Part shown: one piece after another, positions 23,104-23,425 of the stretch
Numbering within the stretch: position 1 is the stretch's first letter
How the letters are laid out: every line of letters starts with the position of its first letter
Origin: Chlamydiota bacterium
Lineage (GTDB): Bacteria; Chlamydiota; Chlamydiia; Chlamydiales; SM23-39
DNA: 23,425 nucleotides
Assembly (NCBI GenBank): GCA_021772165.1
Contig: JAJFMM010000220.1
Location: forward strand, 1 to 23,425
Reading direction: 5' to 3'
Position numbers and translations under genes: made by a program
The notes under the pieces: model-generated
Told to the model about the DNA's origin: nothing
Seen by the model: the letters and a program-made list of their open reading frames with translations, nothing else
The model's database searches: none

Positions 23104-23425
23104 ATGTTTAAGCACCTTTTGCTCATTCTTGCAACTGCGTCCAATGTTTGGGCGCAGGATCCTATCGTCAATCCCGCCGAGCGTAGCCACCAGCCTATCA
23201 ACGAGATCAGGAAGATCCTTTATCAGATCCCTGCTGTCAACGCTGAACGCGCCGCTCATGGCCTCGATCCCGTCATCAATCTGAGTATCGGTCAGCCGCA
23301 TCGTGCCATGCAGATGAAGGTTCTCGATCCCTTTATCGCATACCTTGAAAGTTTGAAAAAGCTCTCCCCTTATGATCTCTCTTTGGAAATGGGGTATGGA
23401 CATTCTGCAGGAACTCCAGAAGTAA
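23104..23425 (+). CDS. PLP-dependent aminotransferase with signal peptide, partial
   Basis: Runs off the right edge; 107 residues are visible. GGAG 6 bases before the ATG supports the start. The N-terminus MFKHLLLILATASNVWAQDP has a Lys, a hydrophobic core and a Val-Trp-Ala end, a typical signal peptide. The rest resembles the beginning of class I/II aminotransferases: NLSIGQPHRAM, followed by a Tyr-Gly-His-Ser-Ala-Gly-Thr-Pro-Glu segment that in the family binds near the cofactor. The Lys that holds PLP lies outside the window. Such enzymes are normally cytoplasmic, so an exported form is unusual. Confidence 0.75.
   Translation, partial: MFKHLLLILATASNVWAQDPIVNPAERSHQPINEIRKILYQIPAVNAERAAHGLDPVINLSIGQPHRAMQMKVLDPFIAYLESLKKLSPYDLSLEMGYGHSAGTPEV

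Noticed and set aside
1..23425. CRISPR array, prophage or IS element
   Set aside because: No regularly spaced repeats, transposase, integrase or phage structural genes were seen.

Overview
The window looks like chromosome from a Chlamydiota-type, amoeba-associated intracellular bacterium, most likely an environmental chlamydia (Parachlamydia/Waddlia/Criblamydia-like) rather than a pathogenic Chlamydia. This is inference. It rests on a long eukaryote-like isoleucyl-tRNA synthetase, an outer-membrane barrel ending in Phe, a tmRNA with a short tag ending in Ala-Ala, a protein with a host-prenylation-like C-terminus, and free-living-type genes (catalase, P-type proton pump, periplasmic carbonic anhydrase) mixed with gene remnants. 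No phage, IS transposase, CRISPR array or tRNA was seen.

Layout. 1-1530 (+): the end of an outer-membrane beta-barrel gene and an unknown 247-residue protein ending in Cys-Cys-Thr-Leu-Leu. 1537-5117 (-): ileS and a small unknown gene bracketed by 34-bp imperfect direct repeats. 5249-5739 (+): tmRNA (ssrA) with promoter, hairpin leader and terminator. 5946-7478 (-): a C-terminal sbcC fragment and an AlkB-type dioxygenase with a basic, Ser-rich N-terminal extension. 7658-10007 (+): an unknown protein made of two repeated domains, then catalase. 10001-18682 (-): a long same-strand series holding a choloylglycine-hydrolase-type enzyme, a PhnA/YjdM-like protein, a thiamine-diphosphate enzyme, a P3A proton ATPase, a DUF1016 nuclease, 3-methyladenine glycosylase Tag, a second PhnA/YjdM-like copy and an O6-methylguanine methyltransferase of truncated-Ada type. 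18716-20357: small and decayed genes, including a PhnD-like binding protein broken by one stop codon, and a YjdF/DUF2992 gene. 20404-23425: exported beta-carbonic anhydrase (+), a cold-shock protein (-) divergent from a DEAD-box RNA helicase (+), and the start of an aminotransferase with an apparent signal peptide (+).

Themes. Three direct-reversal or alkylation-repair functions (AlkB-like, Tag, Ogt) lie within 12 kb, two of them separated only by a phnA-like gene and a 97-bp structured spacer. The cold-shock protein and DEAD-box helicase diverge from one intergenic region that carries a 121-bp imperfect palindrome. Proton pump, carbonic anhydrase and catalase suggest coping with acid and oxidative stress. 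The main unexplained signals are the CaaX-like C-terminus, the organelle- or secretion-like N-terminus of the AlkB protein, the two long hairpin elements, the tandem-domain protein at 7658 and the signal-peptide-bearing aminotransferase. All calls are by eye, without database searches.
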